Below, in pieces: positions 35,415-45,346 of a stretch of 64,000 bases of DNA. Source of the DNA: Clostridiaceae bacterium (GTDB lineage Bacteria > Bacillota > Clostridia > Acetivibrionales > DUMB01); the NCBI GenBank assembly GCA_012840085.1, contig DUMB01000084.1:1-64000 (forward strand), read 5' to 3'. The notes beneath the pieces were generated by a model. The model saw nothing but the letters and a program-made list of their open reading frames with translations. It was not told where the DNA came from and ran no database searches. Positions within the stretch are counted from its first letter, which is position 1. Every line of letters starts with the position of its first letter. The translations under genes were made by a program, and so were the position numbers.

Positions 35415-36263
35415 ATGAAGCTGTTTAATTCAAAAAGGTTTAACACAGCCACTGTTCTGGCTACTTTTGTTTTGTCCTTATTTATGTACCCCAGGCCGAT
35501 TCTTTTTTTGGCCAGGGTGATAGAAGACTTTAGTGTGGCAGCAAAATTGAGCAATTATAACAGTAATCTTGAAGCGGCTGAACTGATTGATGAAGACCGT
35601 GTCCAGGTGGTATTAATGTTTGACGGAGGGTGGGAATCCGTTTATTACAATGCATATCCGATTTTAAAAAAATATGGATATAAAGGCAGTGTTTCAATAA
35701 TACCATCATTAGTAAATGAAGAAGCCCATTTATCTTATTCTCAGATCAGTGAGCTTTATATGAAAGGATGGAGTGTTTTAAACCAATCATACTCTTACAA
35801 AATAAGTACAGACAGCTATAAGATGTTCAATGAATTTCAGTGTGCAAGGGATTGGATGGATAAACGGTTTTTAACGAAAGGTAAAAAAATGGCCATCATT
35901 CCCTATGGCTGCAATAATCCTTTTCTGATAAAATTATTAATTGATGCCGGATATGATAACGTGAGGACACAGGACAATGTTATCATGCTTAATGCAACCA
36001 GATTAAAAAACACTGTCTATTACCCTATTTCGATAATAGGCTTATCGCAGGATATGGATTTCAGCAAAGTAAGGTCTTATCTGTCGGAAGCATGGAGTGA
36101 GAAAAGGTCTGTAGCATTTGTTATGAACAAGATCGAAGAAGCAGATGACCGGTACGGAACGACTTTTTCGCCTGAGCAGCTTGAAAAATTAGTTGAGTAT
36201 ATTCACGAAAATGAGGATAAGTTTCAGGTGGTTACATACACAGACCTGTTTGCTCCTCAATAG
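35415..36263 (+). CDS. NodB-like protein with a degenerate active site
   Basis: A 282-residue protein with an N-terminal hydrophobic anchor (about 8-30) and a polysaccharide-deacetylase-like fold. The first NodB motif, usually TFDDG, reads MFDGGWESVYYNAYPIL, losing the second (metal-binding) Asp. The second motif, usually HSxxHP, reads LNQSYSYKIS and has no His. The enzyme is therefore probably not a metal-dependent deacetylase; it may bind the glycan instead. AAGGGA lies before the ATG at 35415; an alternative ATG at 35397 overlaps the CotH stop. It is the last gene of the operon, followed by the gltB promoter region. Confidence 0.78.
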   Translation: MKLFNSKRFNTATVLATFVLSLFMYPRPILFLARVIEDFSVAAKLSNYNSNLEAAELIDEDRVQVVLMFDGGWESVYYNAYPILKKYGYKGSVSIIPSLVNEEAHLSYSQISELYMKGWSVLNQSYSYKISTDSYKMFNEFQCARDWMDKRFLTKGKKMAIIPYGCNNPFLIKLLIDAGYDNVRTQDNVIMLNATRLKNTVYYPISIIGLSQDMDFSKVRSYLSEAWSEKRSVAFVMNKIEEADDRYGTTFSPEQLEKLVEYIHENEDKFQVVTYTDLFAPQ

Positions 36264-36315
36264 AGGATGGTTTGGCATGTGGGCCTGAATATTTATGTTT
36301 AAATTAAATAAGTTA

Positions 36316-36345
36316 TTGACATCTACTAGGCATTTGTGTTATAAT
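36316..36345 (+). promoter_or_regulatory. gltB operon promoter
   Basis: Perfect TTGACA (36316-36321) and TATAAT (36340-36345) are spaced by 18 nt, directly upstream of the structured leader and terminator. Confidence 0.85.
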
Positions 36346-36365
36346 TTTGGAACAATAAGTAAGAA

Positions 36366-36505
36366 GCGTTCATCTGGTGAAAAAGATTGATGGACGCATA
36401 TGCAATGGTGCATAATAACTTAACATATAGTTGAATTAATTATTAAGAAGTTTAAAGACGTACTCAATGGAGAGTAGATAGTTCTTCATGGGTGCGTCTT
36501 TTTTG
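36366..36505 (+). promoter_or_regulatory. gltB leader: ANTAR-type dual hexaloop antiterminator/terminator
   Basis: A GCGTTCATC/GATGGACGC stem (36366-36397) is followed by hairpin P1 TATGC-AATGGT-GCATA (36399-36414). Then P2 TACTC-AATGGA-GAGTA (36461-36476) overlaps the 5' arm of a 12-bp terminator, AAGACGTACTCA/TGGGTGCGTCTT (36455-36466 with 36489-36500), followed by TTTTTTG. Both hexaloops have A at position 1 and G at position 4, the known ANTAR recognition pattern. P2 and the terminator cannot form together, so P2 binding should permit gltB transcription. Confidence 0.8.
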
Positions 36506-36624
36506 TTACTTAATCTTACTACATTAAATTTTTTAGTTGAGCTGCTTATACACAGCCGGCAGGCTGGAAAATGCAGCGTTGAGTAATGGTAAATAAAAAT
36601 CTATGCAGATGGGAATGAGTGAGT

Positions 36625-39600
36625 ATGAAAAATAACAATTTACCAGTTAAACAGGGACTTTACGATCCAGCTTATGAGCATGATGCATGCGGAATAGGAT
36701 TTGTAGCAGACATAAAAGGAAAAAAATCGCACCAGATTATTACTCAGGCTCTTGAGGTCCTTTTGAAGCTGGACCACAGGGGTGGTATTGGAAGCGAGGA
36801 AAATACCGGAGATGGAGCCGGAATTCTTATTCAGATAAGTGACGATTATTTCAGACAGATATGTGAAGATAAAAATATAATACTTCCTAAAGCAGGAGAT
36901 TATGGCATCGGGATGGTTTTCCTGCCTGTAGATGATGACTTGCGTAGAAACTGCGAAGAGCAGTTTGAATCAATTGTCGAGGAGGAAGGGCAGGAATTTA
37001 TATGCTGGCGCACAGTGCCTGTCAATAATTCATCCCTGGGTGCTACAGCTGTATCCTGTCAGCCTTTTATCCGCCAGGCATTTATTGCACGCGGTCCGGA
37101 GACCAGGGAAGGAATGGATTTTGAAAGAAAGCTGTATATTATCCGAAAAAGAGCGGAGAAGGAAATAAAGCCCCATGTTGGCGGAAGTTACAGTAACATT
37201 TACTTTGCAAGTTTATCGCATAAGACAATTGTTTATAAAGGGATGCTTCAGGCAGCCCAGTTGCCTGAATTTTATCCCGAACTGCTTGATGAGAGGATGA
37301 AAAGTGCTATTGCACTGGTTCATTCGAGATTCAGCACCAACACTTTCCCAAGCTGGGAAAGGGCACATCCAAACCGCTATATTGTCCATAACGGTGAGAT
37401 TAACACTTTAAGGGGCAATATAAACTGGATGCGTGCAAGACAGGCAATGTTTTCATCAGATTTGCTCAACAAGGATCTTTATAAAATCTTGCCGGTAATC
37501 GACGAGAACGGCAGCGATTCTGCCATGATGGACAACTGCCTTGAGTTTCTGTACCATACCGGATATTCACTTCCCCATGCTATGATGATGATGATTCCGG
37601 AACCGTGGTCAGGCCATGAAAGCATGGATGATCAGAAAAAAGCTTTTTACCAGTATCATAGTTGTCTGATGGAGCCATGGGACGGACCTGCTGCTATTGC
37701 ATTTACTGATGGGGAGCAGGTAGGTGCCGTACTGGACAGAAACGGTCTGCGCCCGTCTCGTTATTATATTACCATGGATGGTTTGGTGGTTCTTGCTTCT
37801 GAAGTCGGCGTCCTGGATATAAATCCGCAGAACGTTATCAAAAAGGGCAGACTTCAGCCAGGCAAGATGTTCCTGGTCGATACAGCCAAGGGGTATATTA
37901 TTGAAGATGGAGAGATCAAGCGGAAAATTACGGAAAGCCGTCCTTACAGAAAATGGCTGGATCAGTACATGAAAGATATCGAAGACTTGAAAGAATGCAG
38001 TAAGCAAGAGAACTCCGGGCCAAAAGATCTGCTTACGATGCAGAGGGTATTCGGCTACACATACGAAGATTTGTCCATTATATTGGAACCTATGGCGGCA
38101 AAAGGTGAAGAAGCTATTGGTTCCATGGGGAATGATACTCCCCTGGCAGTGCTGTCACCGAAGCCACAGCTGCTTTACAACTACTTTAAACAGCTGTTTG
38201 CGCAGGTGACCAATCCTCCCATTGATGCAATAAGAGAAACAATTGTTATGTCCACCGAAACTCTTATCGGGTCGGAATGCAACCTGTTGGAGCCTGTTCC
38301 GGAGGCATGCAGGCGGATCAGGTTAGACAGCCCCATTATTGACAATACGAAACTGAGTTATCTGAAGAATATCAAGCAGGAAGGTTTTAAGGCCGAGCTA
38401 CTGCAAATTCTATATAAAGTAAAAGATGGAGGCCGGGGTTTGGAAGAGGCCATGGAAGATCTTTGCCGGAAAGCAGAGCTGGCTATAATAAACGGAGCGA
38501 ACATATTAATTTTGAGTGATAAGGAACCAGACAGGGAATATGCTCCAATACCGGCTTTACTGGCAGTATCGGGTCTTCATCACTATCTTATAGAAAGAGG
38601 GCTTCGTACCAGAACCAGTATCGTACTTTCTTCTGCTGAACCCAGGGAAGTACACCATTTTGCAGTTTTAATAGGTTATGGTGCGGATGCCGTCAACCCG
38701 TATCTTGCATTTGAAACTATCAGGGATATGATAGACAGAGGTTTACTGAAAGACATAGAGTATTCATACGCTGAGAAGAATTACATCAAAGCGGTTGTAA
38801 AAGGAATAGTTAAAGTTATTTCCAAAATGGGAATATCTACCATACAAAGTTACAGAGGAGCGCAAATATTTGAAGCGGTTGGATTAAGCAGCGACATTAT
38901 TAAAAAATACTTTGTCGGAACTCCGTCAAGAATTGAGGGAATGGATATCGATAAAATAGCCCGTGAAGTTGAATTGAGGCATAAAGCTGCATTTAACGCC
39001 GCAGACCGCGGTGACAAGGTTCTTGACGCGGGAGGGGTGTATAAATGGAGAAGGGAAGGAGAACAGCACCTTTATAACCCCGAAACCATTCACAAACTTC
39101 AACAGGCTTGCAGGACAGGAAGCTATGAAATATACAAAGAGTATGCAGACGCAATAAATGGACGCCCGGAAAGGATATATACCATCCGGGGACTGATGGA
39201 ATTCAAGAAAATTAACAAACCTGTGAGCATTGACGAAGTTGAACCGGTGGAATCTATTGTAAAGCGCTTCAAAACCGGGGCTATGTCTTATGGATCTATC
39301 AGCAAGGAGGCTCATGAGGCATTGGCAATTGCAATGAACCGTATAGGCGGAATGAGCAATACCGGAGAGGGCGGCGAGGATCCCGACAGATTTAAGCCGA
39401 TGCCTAACGGAGATTCCCGATGCAGTGCTATTAAGCAGGTGGCTTCAGGACGCTTTGGCGTAACAAGCGAATACCTGATACATGCAAGGGAACTGCAAAT
39501 TAAGATTGCACAGGGCGCAAAGCCGGGAGAAGGAGGACAGCTGCCGGGCGGAAAGGTATATCCATGGATTGCCCGGGTAAGGCATTCAACACCGGGAGTG

Positions 39601-41223
39601 AGTCTGATTTCACCGCCACCTCATCATGATATTTATTCTATAGAAGACCTGGCTGAACTTATTTATGACCTGAAAAATGCAAACAGCAGTGCGAGAGTCA
39701 GCGTGAAGCTGGTATCGGAAGCTGGTGTAGGAACAGTTGCGGCAGGTGTGGCCAAGGCCGGTGCCAATGTTGTTGTAATCAGCGGTTATGATGGAGGTAC
39801 CGGTGCATCACCCCGTACAAGCATAATGCATGCAGGTCTTCCATGGGAGCTTGGAGTTGCTGAGACTCACCAGACTTTGCTGCTCAATAATCTCAGGAGC
39901 AGGATTGTAATAGAAACAGACGGAAAACTGATGACAGGACGGGACGTGGTTATTGCTGCCCTCCTGGGAGCTGAAGAGTTTGCTTTTGCAACAGCTCCGC
40001 TGGTTGCACTGGGTTGTGTAATGATGCGTGTTTGCCATATGGATACCTGCCCGGTAGGAATAGCCACCCAAAATCCTGAACTCAGAAAGAACTTTTCCGG
40101 AGACCCGCAATATGTGGTAAATCTCATGAAATTCATTGCACAGGATGTCAGAGAGATTATGGCAGAACTGGGCTTCAGAAGCATAGACGAAATGGTGGGA
40201 AGAACGGATGTGCTTGCCCTGGATGAGGAAAAGCTGCACTGGAAAACGGAGGGTCTGAATCTTCAAAGTATTTTGTACCAACCTGATGTTCCACAGGAGG
40301 TAGGGCGTTTCTGCAGCATTATCCGTAATCCCCGGCTGGAAAAAACATTGGACCGTAGAATACTGCTTCAACTCTGCAAACCAGCGCTGGAAAAGGGAGA
40401 GAAAGTACGTGCAAAACTGCCTATAAAGAATACAGACAGGGTAACCGGAACCATACTGGGAAGCGAAATCACGAAAATATACGGAGCAGAAGGACTGCCT
40501 GAAGATACCATTCACCTTCATTTCAGAGGCTCTGCAGGCCAGAGCTTTGGCGCCTTTATTCCTAAAGGAGTGACTCTGGAACTCGAAGGGGATGCAAATG
40601 ACTATATTGGAAAAGGATTATCGGGAGGAAAAATTATTGTATATCCTCCCAAGAATGCAATATTTATACCTGAGGAGAATATAACAATAGGCAATGTGGC
40701 TTTCTATGGCGCAACCAGCGGTGAAGCTTATATAAGAGGCGGAGCAGGAGAGAGGTTCTGCGTAAGGAACAGTGGCTTGAAAGCTGTTGTTGAAGCTGTA
40801 GGAGATCATGGATGTGAATATATGACTGGCGGAAGAGTCGTAGTCCTTGGACCAACGGGACGTAATTTTGCTGCAGGCATGTCAGGCGGAATTGCCTATG
40901 TATTGGATGAAAAAGGTGATTTCAGAAGCAGATGCAATCTTGGAATGGTGTCTTTGGAAAGACTGGAGGACGAAGAAGAAATAAGAGAAGTGAGAAATAT
41001 GATAGTAAGGCATGCAGGATATACAAACAGCAGCATTGCATGGAGAGTATTGTCTCACTGGGATTATATGGTATCCAAAATTGTAAAGGTAATGCCTGAA
41101 GATTATAAGAGAATTCTTAATTCAAAAAAGAGTATGAAAAATAAGGGCATGACAGAAGACAATACTGTTATGGCAATTATTAAAAGAAATAAAAACGATA
41201 AGACCCTTATCGCCAGTAATTGA
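36625..41223 (+). CDS. gltB: Glutamate synthase large subunit
   Basis: A 1532-residue subunit that makes glutamate from glutamine and 2-oxoglutarate. A class II glutaminase domain begins at Cys22 (EHDACGIGF), which is probably exposed by removal of the propeptide. It is followed by the central domain, the FMN-binding synthase barrel ([31 protein letters not shown]) with the 3Fe-4S cysteines in [12 protein letters not shown], and the beta-helix GXGXG domain ([11 protein letters not shown]). ATG 36625 is preferred to GTG 36619 by spacing from GATGGGA. Transcription is predicted to be controlled by ANTAR antitermination in the leader. gltD follows after 26 nt. Confidence 0.95.
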   Translation: MKNNNLPVKQGLYDPAYEHDACGIGFVADIKGKKSHQIITQALEVLLKLDHRGGIGSEENTGDGAGILIQISDDYFRQICEDKNIILPKAGDYGIGMVFLPVDDDLRRNCEEQFESIVEEEGQEFICWRTVPVNNSSLGATAVSCQPFIRQAFIARGPETREGMDFERKLYIIRKRAEKEIKPHVGGSYSNIYFASLSHKTIVYKGMLQAAQLPEFYPELLDERMKSAIALVHSRFSTNTFPSWERAHPNRYIVHNGEINTLRGNINWMRARQAMFSSDLLNKDLYKILPVIDENGSDSAMMDNCLEFLYHTGYSLPHAMMMMIPEPWSGHESMDDQKKAFYQYHSCLMEPWDGPAAIAFTDGEQVGAVLDRNGLRPSRYYITMDGLVVLASEVGVLDINPQNVIKKGRLQPGKMFLVDTAKGYIIEDGEIKRKITESRPYRKWLDQYMKDIEDLKECSKQENSGPKDLLTMQRVFGYTYEDLSIILEPMAAKGEEAIGSMGNDTPLAVLSPKPQLLYNYFKQLFAQVTNPPIDAIRETIVMSTETLIGSECNLLEPVPEACRRIRLDSPIIDNTKLSYLKNIKQEGFKAELLQILYKVKDGGRGLEEAMEDLCRKAELAIINGANILILSDKEPDREYAPIPALLAVSGLHHYLIERGLRTRTSIVLSSAEPREVHHFAVLIGYGADAVNPYLAFETIRDMIDRGLLKDIEYSYAEKNYIKAVVKGIVKVISKMGISTIQSYRGAQIFEAVGLSSDIIKKYFVGTPSRIEGMDIDKIAREVELRHKAAFNAADRGDKVLDAGGVYKWRREGEQHLYNPETIHKLQQACRTGSYEIYKEYADAINGRPERIYTIRGLMEFKKINKPVSIDEVEPVESIVKRFKTGAMSYGSISKEAHEALAIAMNRIGGMSNTGEGGEDPDRFKPMPNGDSRCSAIKQVASGRFGVTSEYLIHARELQIKIAQGAKPGEGGQLPGGKVYPWIARVRHSTPGVSLISPPPHHDIYSIEDLAELIYDLKNANSSARVSVKLVSEAGVGTVAAGVAKAGANVVVISGYDGGTGASPRTSIMHAGLPWELGVAETHQTLLLNNLRSRIVIETDGKLMTGRDVVIAALLGAEEFAFATAPLVALGCVMMRVCHMDTCPVGIATQNPELRKNFSGDPQYVVNLMKFIAQDVREIMAELGFRSIDEMVGRTDVLALDEEKLHWKTEGLNLQSILYQPDVPQEVGRFCSIIRNPRLEKTLDRRILLQLCKPALEKGEKVRAKLPIKNTDRVTGTILGSEITKIYGAEGLPEDTIHLHFRGSAGQSFGAFIPKGVTLELEGDANDYIGKGLSGGKIIVYPPKNAIFIPEENITIGNVAFYGATSGEAYIRGGAGERFCVRNSGLKAVVEAVGDHGCEYMTGGRVVVLGPTGRNFAAGMSGGIAYVLDEKGDFRSRCNLGMVSLERLEDEEEIREVRNMIVRHAGYTNSSIAWRVLSHWDYMVSKIVKVMPEDYKRILNSKKSMKNKGMTEDNTVMAIIKRNKNDKTLIASN

Positions 41224-41249
41224 TGTAGAACGAAACGGGGTGACTGAAA

Positions 41250-42722
41250 ATGGGTAAACCGACAGGATTTATGGAATATGAACGTGAGGTACCCTCCTCC
41301 AGAAATCCTCTTGAGAGGATTTGCGACTGGGAAGAATTATATAGTACTTTTTCTGAAGAAAAACTGAGGGAACAGGGAGCCCGTTGCATGAGCTGCGGCA
41401 CGCCTTTCTGCCATACCGGTCAGATAATAAGGGGCTCAGTGGTAGGATGTCCGCTGAACAATCTGATACCGGAATGGAACGATCTGGTATACAGAGGTTT
41501 ATGGAAAGAAGCACTTATGCGGCTGCTTAAGACCAATAATTTTCCGGAATTTACAGGAAAAGTTTGTCCTGCCCTGTGTGAGGGTTCCTGTACTGTTTCA
41601 CTCAATAAAAATGCAGTTGCTGTTAAGAGCATTGAGTTTACAATTATAGAAAAAGCTTTTGAAAACGGGTGGATAACCCCAAGAATTCCTTCGAAGAGGA
41701 CAGGAAAGACAGTAGCGATTGTCGGCTCCGGACCGGCAGGATTGGCTTGTGCCGACGAGCTGAACCAGGCAGGGCATAAAGTAACAGTGTATGAAAAGGC
41801 AGACCGGCCGGGCGGATTGCTGATGTATGGAATCCCGAACATGAAGCTTGATAAAAGCAAGGTTATCCGGCGTATTGACATTATGAAAGAAGAAGGAATT
41901 GAATTTATTACAAATACTGAGGTAGGCAAAGATATATCTGCCGATGAGTTGTTAAAGAATTACGATGCTGTTGTCTTATGCGGGGGCGCCAGGAAACCAA
42001 GAAATCTGGAGGTAGAAGGGCGCAACCTGCAGGGAATATACTATGCTGTTGACTTTCTGAGTCAAACCACCCGCAGTTTGCTTGACTCCAATCTGAAGGA
42101 TGGCAGGTTTATTTCTGCCAAAGATAAGGATGTAGTTATAATAGGAGGAGGAGACACAGGAACGGATTGTGTCGCCACTTCAATAAGACATGGATGCAAG
42201 AGCGTAATTCAGCTTGAAATTATGCCTAAACCTCTCATGAACAGAGGACCGAATAATCCGTGGCCACAATGGCCAAGAGTATATTCGATGGATTATGGCC
42301 AACAGGAAGCTGTAGCAGTTTTCGGAGAAGACCCGAGAAGATATTGTGTAACTGCAAAAGAATTAATAGGCGATGACCAGGGGAATGTTAAGGAGATTGT
42401 GACGTCTAAAGTTGAATGGGTTAAAGATGGCAATGGCCGTTTTATTCCTAAAGAGGTGCCGGGAAGCCGTAAAATTATTCCTGCCCAGCTTGTACTGCTG
42501 GCTATGGGATTTTTGGGGCCGGAGGATGATCTGCTCCGGCAGCTCGGTATCGAAAGGGATGAACGAACCAACGTTAAGACGAAACCTGGAAAATATGAAA
42601 CAAATATACAAGGCGTTTTTACTGCCGGAGATATGCACAGGGGACAAAGTCTTGTAGTATGGGCTATCAGAGAAGGCAGGGAAGCCGCCAGTGAATGCAA
42701 TGAATATCTGATGGGAAGATAA
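41250..42722 (+). CDS. gltD: Glutamate synthase small subunit
   Basis: A 490-residue iron-sulfur flavoprotein that passes electrons from NADPH to GltB. The N-terminal domain carries 4Fe-4S cysteines (CMSCGTPFCH and CPALCEGSC). The FAD site GSGPAGLACADEL (about 152) and YGIPNMKLDK follow, then the NAD(P)H site VIIGGGDTGTDCVATS. The C-terminal FTAGDMHRGQSLVVWAI is the usual second FAD motif. AACGGGGTGAC precedes the ATG. It is the second gene of the gltBD operon and is closed by a strong terminator at 42751. Confidence 0.94.
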   Translation: MGKPTGFMEYEREVPSSRNPLERICDWEELYSTFSEEKLREQGARCMSCGTPFCHTGQIIRGSVVGCPLNNLIPEWNDLVYRGLWKEALMRLLKTNNFPEFTGKVCPALCEGSCTVSLNKNAVAVKSIEFTIIEKAFENGWITPRIPSKRTGKTVAIVGSGPAGLACADELNQAGHKVTVYEKADRPGGLLMYGIPNMKLDKSKVIRRIDIMKEEGIEFITNTEVGKDISADELLKNYDAVVLCGGARKPRNLEVEGRNLQGIYYAVDFLSQTTRSLLDSNLKDGRFISAKDKDVVIIGGGDTGTDCVATSIRHGCKSVIQLEIMPKPLMNRGPNNPWPQWPRVYSMDYGQQEAVAVFGEDPRRYCVTAKELIGDDQGNVKEIVTSKVEWVKDGNGRFIPKEVPGSRKIIPAQLVLLAMGFLGPEDDLLRQLGIERDERTNVKTKPGKYETNIQGVFTAGDMHRGQSLVVWAIREGREAASECNEYLMGR

Positions 42723-42750
42723 CTTTCACAGCCAATTTATATATAAATGT

Positions 42751-42786
42751 AGCGGAAGAACATGAATTTCTTCCGCTGTTTTTTTG
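42751..42786 (+). terminator. Rho-independent terminator of gltBD
   Basis: AGCGGAAGAA pairs with TTCTTCCGCT around a short loop, followed by GTTTTTTTG. Confidence 0.9.
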
Positions 42787-42862
42787 ATAAACAAGTTTGT
42801 TCTAATAAATAAGTTTAATAAAACATCTTAATTATGCTAATCGGAGTATACTAAATCTTAAA

Positions 42863-44704
42863 TCATACCACCCGGACTTTATATTTTCTCATCCATATAT
42901 CAATCTGTATCAGATAAGCAAAAAGCTGAGGTTTCGCCATGAGCTGGCCGAACCATGGTTTACCGTAATCTGATTCGCTTTGTGAAAGTTCCAGGACAGC
43001 CTTTTTGTTTACAAAAGGAAGCAGGGGTGAACTGCTGTCATTGAGAATTTCAGTAATCCAGGTGCTTACAGCTTTTTCGTATGAAGGGTTATGGGTTTTT
43101 GGATAGGGGCTTTTTTTGCGGTACAGTACTTCATCAGGTAAAATACCTGACAGTGCCTTGCGAAGAAGCCCTTTTTCCATGCCGCCCAATGTCTTCACAT
43201 TCCAAGGTATATTCCATACATATTGGGCAAGCCTGTGGTCACAGTAGGGAACCCTGACTTCCAATCCGTGAGCCATGCTCATGCGGTCTTTACGATCCAG
43301 TAAGGTGCACATAAACCATTTAATGTTCAAATAGAACAATTCTCTTCTCCGAGCCTCAAGCCCGTTTTCTCCGGGCAGGCGCGGCACTTCTTCAAGGGTT
43401 TCGCGGTATCTCCTCAAAATATATTTTTCCGGTTGGATTAGTTCATTGAGTTCTTTTGAGAAAACCTTTGTGCGCTCCTGCGTAGAACGGGCCCACGGGA
43501 ACGTATCTGCATTCAGCATTTCTTCCTTGTAAAACCATGGGTAACCGCCGAATATTTCGTCGGCGCATTCTCCTGAGAGAGCTACGGTAGCATTCTTCTT
43601 AATCTCTTTGCAGAAAAGCCACAGAGAGGAATCTATATCCGCCATTCCGGGCAAATCACGGGCTTCAACTGCTGAAACGAGGGATTCCACCAGTTGAGGT
43701 GTATCAAATTTTATATTATGGTGTATTGTATTAAACTTTTCTGACATCAACTTTATCCAATGAGCATCGGAATTGGGCTGAAAAGCGCTTGCCCTGAAAA
43801 AACGCTCATTGTCTATGTAGTCGATTGAGAAAGTATGAAGCTGCTGGTTTTTATTGTTTTTAAAATGCATGGCTGCAATTGCTGTAATGGCACTGGAATC
43901 CAAACCGCCGGAAAGAAAAGTGCATACGGGGACATCCGCAACAAGCTGGCGTTCTATGGAATTTTGCACTAATTCCCGCAGTTTATCAATTGTTGTTTCC
44001 AGGTCATCAGTATGAGGCTCACTTTCAAACGACCAGTAACAGCGATTGTATATTCCTGAAGGGCTATAGAGAATATAGTGTCCGGGCTTTAACTCATGGA
44101 CACCCTTGTATATGCCATGTCCGGGCGTACGTGCAGGGCCAAGGGCAAAGATTTCAGCCAGTCCTTCGGAATCAATATCAGGTTCTATAAGGGGGTGAGC
44201 CAACATAGCTTTTAATTCTGAAGCAAAAATTAGAGAATTTCCGCGCTGTGCATAGAAAAGGGGCTTAACTCCAAACCTGTCCCGGCACAAAAACAGGCTG
44301 CGCTCTCTCTCATTCCAGACAGCAAAGGCAAATATTCCGTTAATGTGCCGGGTACATTCAGGCCCCCATTCAATATATGACTCAAGAAGAACTTCGGTAT
44401 CAGAGCTGCTGGTAAATTTATGCCCAAGGCTTTGCAGCATGTCTCTTAATTCTGAAGTATTATACAATTCGCCGTTATAGACAATTACAAATGTATTTTC
44501 TCCTCTGTACTTTACCATTGGCTGGCTGCCACCTGCAGGATCGACTACAATAAGCCTCCTGTGGCCCAAAAGCCCGTGAGGGGATGACCAGAATCCACAA
44601 CTGTCAGGACCTCTGGGTGTCAGTATATTAGTCATATCCTCTACAACTTTTTTTTGAGGATATATGTTTTCAAATAAATTGATCCATCCGGCAATTCCGC
44701 ACAT
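42863..44704 (-). CDS. asnB: Glutamine-hydrolysing asparagine synthetase
   Basis: A 613-residue enzyme converting aspartate, glutamine and ATP to asparagine. The class II glutaminase domain starts with catalytic Cys2 (MCGIAGW) and includes RGPDSCG, VYNGELYNTSELR and CRDRFGVKPLFYA. The C-terminal synthetase domain has the ATP-pyrophosphatase loop SGGLDSSAI (about 262) and SGECADEIFGGYPWF, and EVRVPYCDHRLAQYVW. Length fits the AsnB family. It is transcribed opposite to its neighbours from the region shared with the first glnA leader; a Fur-box-like sequence lies 86 nt upstream. The role in amide nitrogen storage fits the surrounding gltBD and glnA genes. Confidence 0.93.
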   Translation of the reverse strand: MCGIAGWINLFENIYPQKKVVEDMTNILTPRGPDSCGFWSSPHGLLGHRRLIVVDPAGGSQPMVKYRGENTFVIVYNGELYNTSELRDMLQSLGHKFTSSSDTEVLLESYIEWGPECTRHINGIFAFAVWNERERSLFLCRDRFGVKPLFYAQRGNSLIFASELKAMLAHPLIEPDIDSEGLAEIFALGPARTPGHGIYKGVHELKPGHYILYSPSGIYNRCYWSFESEPHTDDLETTIDKLRELVQNSIERQLVADVPVCTFLSGGLDSSAITAIAAMHFKNNKNQQLHTFSIDYIDNERFFRASAFQPNSDAHWIKLMSEKFNTIHHNIKFDTPQLVESLVSAVEARDLPGMADIDSSLWLFCKEIKKNATVALSGECADEIFGGYPWFYKEEMLNADTFPWARSTQERTKVFSKELNELIQPEKYILRRYRETLEEVPRLPGENGLEARRRELFYLNIKWFMCTLLDRKDRMSMAHGLEVRVPYCDHRLAQYVWNIPWNVKTLGGMEKGLLRKALSGILPDEVLYRKKSPYPKTHNPSYEKAVSTWITEILNDSSSPLLPFVNKKAVLELSQSESDYGKPWFGQLMAKPQLFAYLIQIDIWMRKYKVRVV

Positions 44705-44789
44705 GAACTATACACACCTTTCTGTTTATATATAAGTTTTAAGAAATAGTACTTCCGGAGAAATATTTCTGAGAAATACTATATCTATT

Positions 44790-44808
44790 GATAATGATTA
44801 TCGTTATT
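44790..44808. promoter_or_regulatory. Fur-box-like palindrome
   Basis: GATAATGATTATCGTTATT matches 16 of 19 positions of the classical Fur box GATAATGATAATCATTATC. It lies between asnB (minus strand, 86 nt from its start) and the glnA leader (132 nt before the -35). Either gene, or neither, could be the target. Confidence 0.5.
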
Positions 44809-44921
44809 AATTACATTATTTATTATATGTGTAAACGGTTATATGGTGATTAATTAAACATAAATTTGAGAAATTTTTGCAAGAGTGGATAAATAAAATT
44901 GCAAATTTTTCAAAAAAACTA

Positions 44922-44950
44922 TTGACTGTATAAAAAGTGTGTGTTAATAT
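44922..44950 (+). promoter_or_regulatory. Promoter of the first glnA
   Basis: TTGACT (44922-44927) and TAATAT (44945-44950) are spaced by 17 nt, about 65 nt upstream of the leader's first hexaloop hairpin. Confidence 0.65.
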
Positions 44951-45015
44951 ATGATATATAAATTAATTGTTAATTACACAGTTAATTATTAATAAGGCGT
45001 ATGAAACAGCCGAAA

Positions 45016-45096
45016 TTGCAATGATGCAGAGATAGTTAATAATAAAGACGTACTCAATGGAGAGTAAAGAAATCTTCATGGGTGCGTCTTTTTTAG
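45016..45096 (+). promoter_or_regulatory. glnA leader: ANTAR-type dual hexaloop antiterminator/terminator
   Basis: P1 TTGC-AATGAT-GCAG (45016-45029; weak stem with one wobble) and P2 TACTC-AATGGA-GAGTA (45051-45066) both have A1 and G4 in the hexaloop. P2 overlaps terminator arm AAGACGTACTCA, which pairs with TGGGTGCGTCTT (45079-45090), followed by TTTTT. P2 and the terminator are identical in sequence to those of the gltB leader 8.6 kb away. Confidence 0.8.
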
Positions 45097-45163
45097 TTTA
45101 TATCTCAAATGAAATTAATATCAATAACGCCAACAGGGTAATTTTGGTAGTTTGTATGCATAT

Positions 45164-45201
45164 GCAAAATGCAACTATTATGCTATGAAATTGCATTTTG
45201 C
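45164..45201. repeat. Perfect 11-bp inverted repeat between leader and glnA
   Basis: GCAAAATGCAA (45164-45174) and TTGCATTTTGC (45191-45201) flank a 16-nt loop. No T-run follows. It could be an operator, a second RNA structure, or the 3' end of a small RNA from the leader. Confidence 0.6.
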
Positions 45202-45237
45202 TATTAACATAAATATTAATTTTGGGAGGTTGCCACT

Positions 45238-45346
45238 ATGAGTATGAAAGAGAAAGTGTTATGTCATAAAGATTATAAATCTGTTTAAAAGAGAAGATGA
45301 CATTGCCAAAGAAATATGTGAAAAAGCCAGTATTACTCTGCTGTAA
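45238..45346 (+). pseudogene. Small frame-interrupted ORF before glnA
   Basis: GGGAGG precedes an ATG at 45238 that encodes MSMKEKVLCHKDYKSV and stops at 45286. In the +1 frame the sequence continues ..FKREDDIAKEICEKASITLL to a TAA at 45344. Removing one base from the TTTAAAA run would join the two as a peptide of about 36 residues. I do not recognise it, and a leader peptide or chance are alternatives. Confidence 0.35.

Noticed and set aside
36366..36414. Glutamine riboswitch (glnA RNA)
   Set aside because: CGTTCA near a GGA motif was suggestive, but the conserved ACGGAAGTAGG-type core of that riboswitch is absent. The ANTAR hexaloop pattern explains the element better.
39808..40521. Long minus-strand open frame inside gltB
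   Set aside because: It is antisense to the conserved synthase barrel, without initiation signals. Codon bias of gltB explains it.
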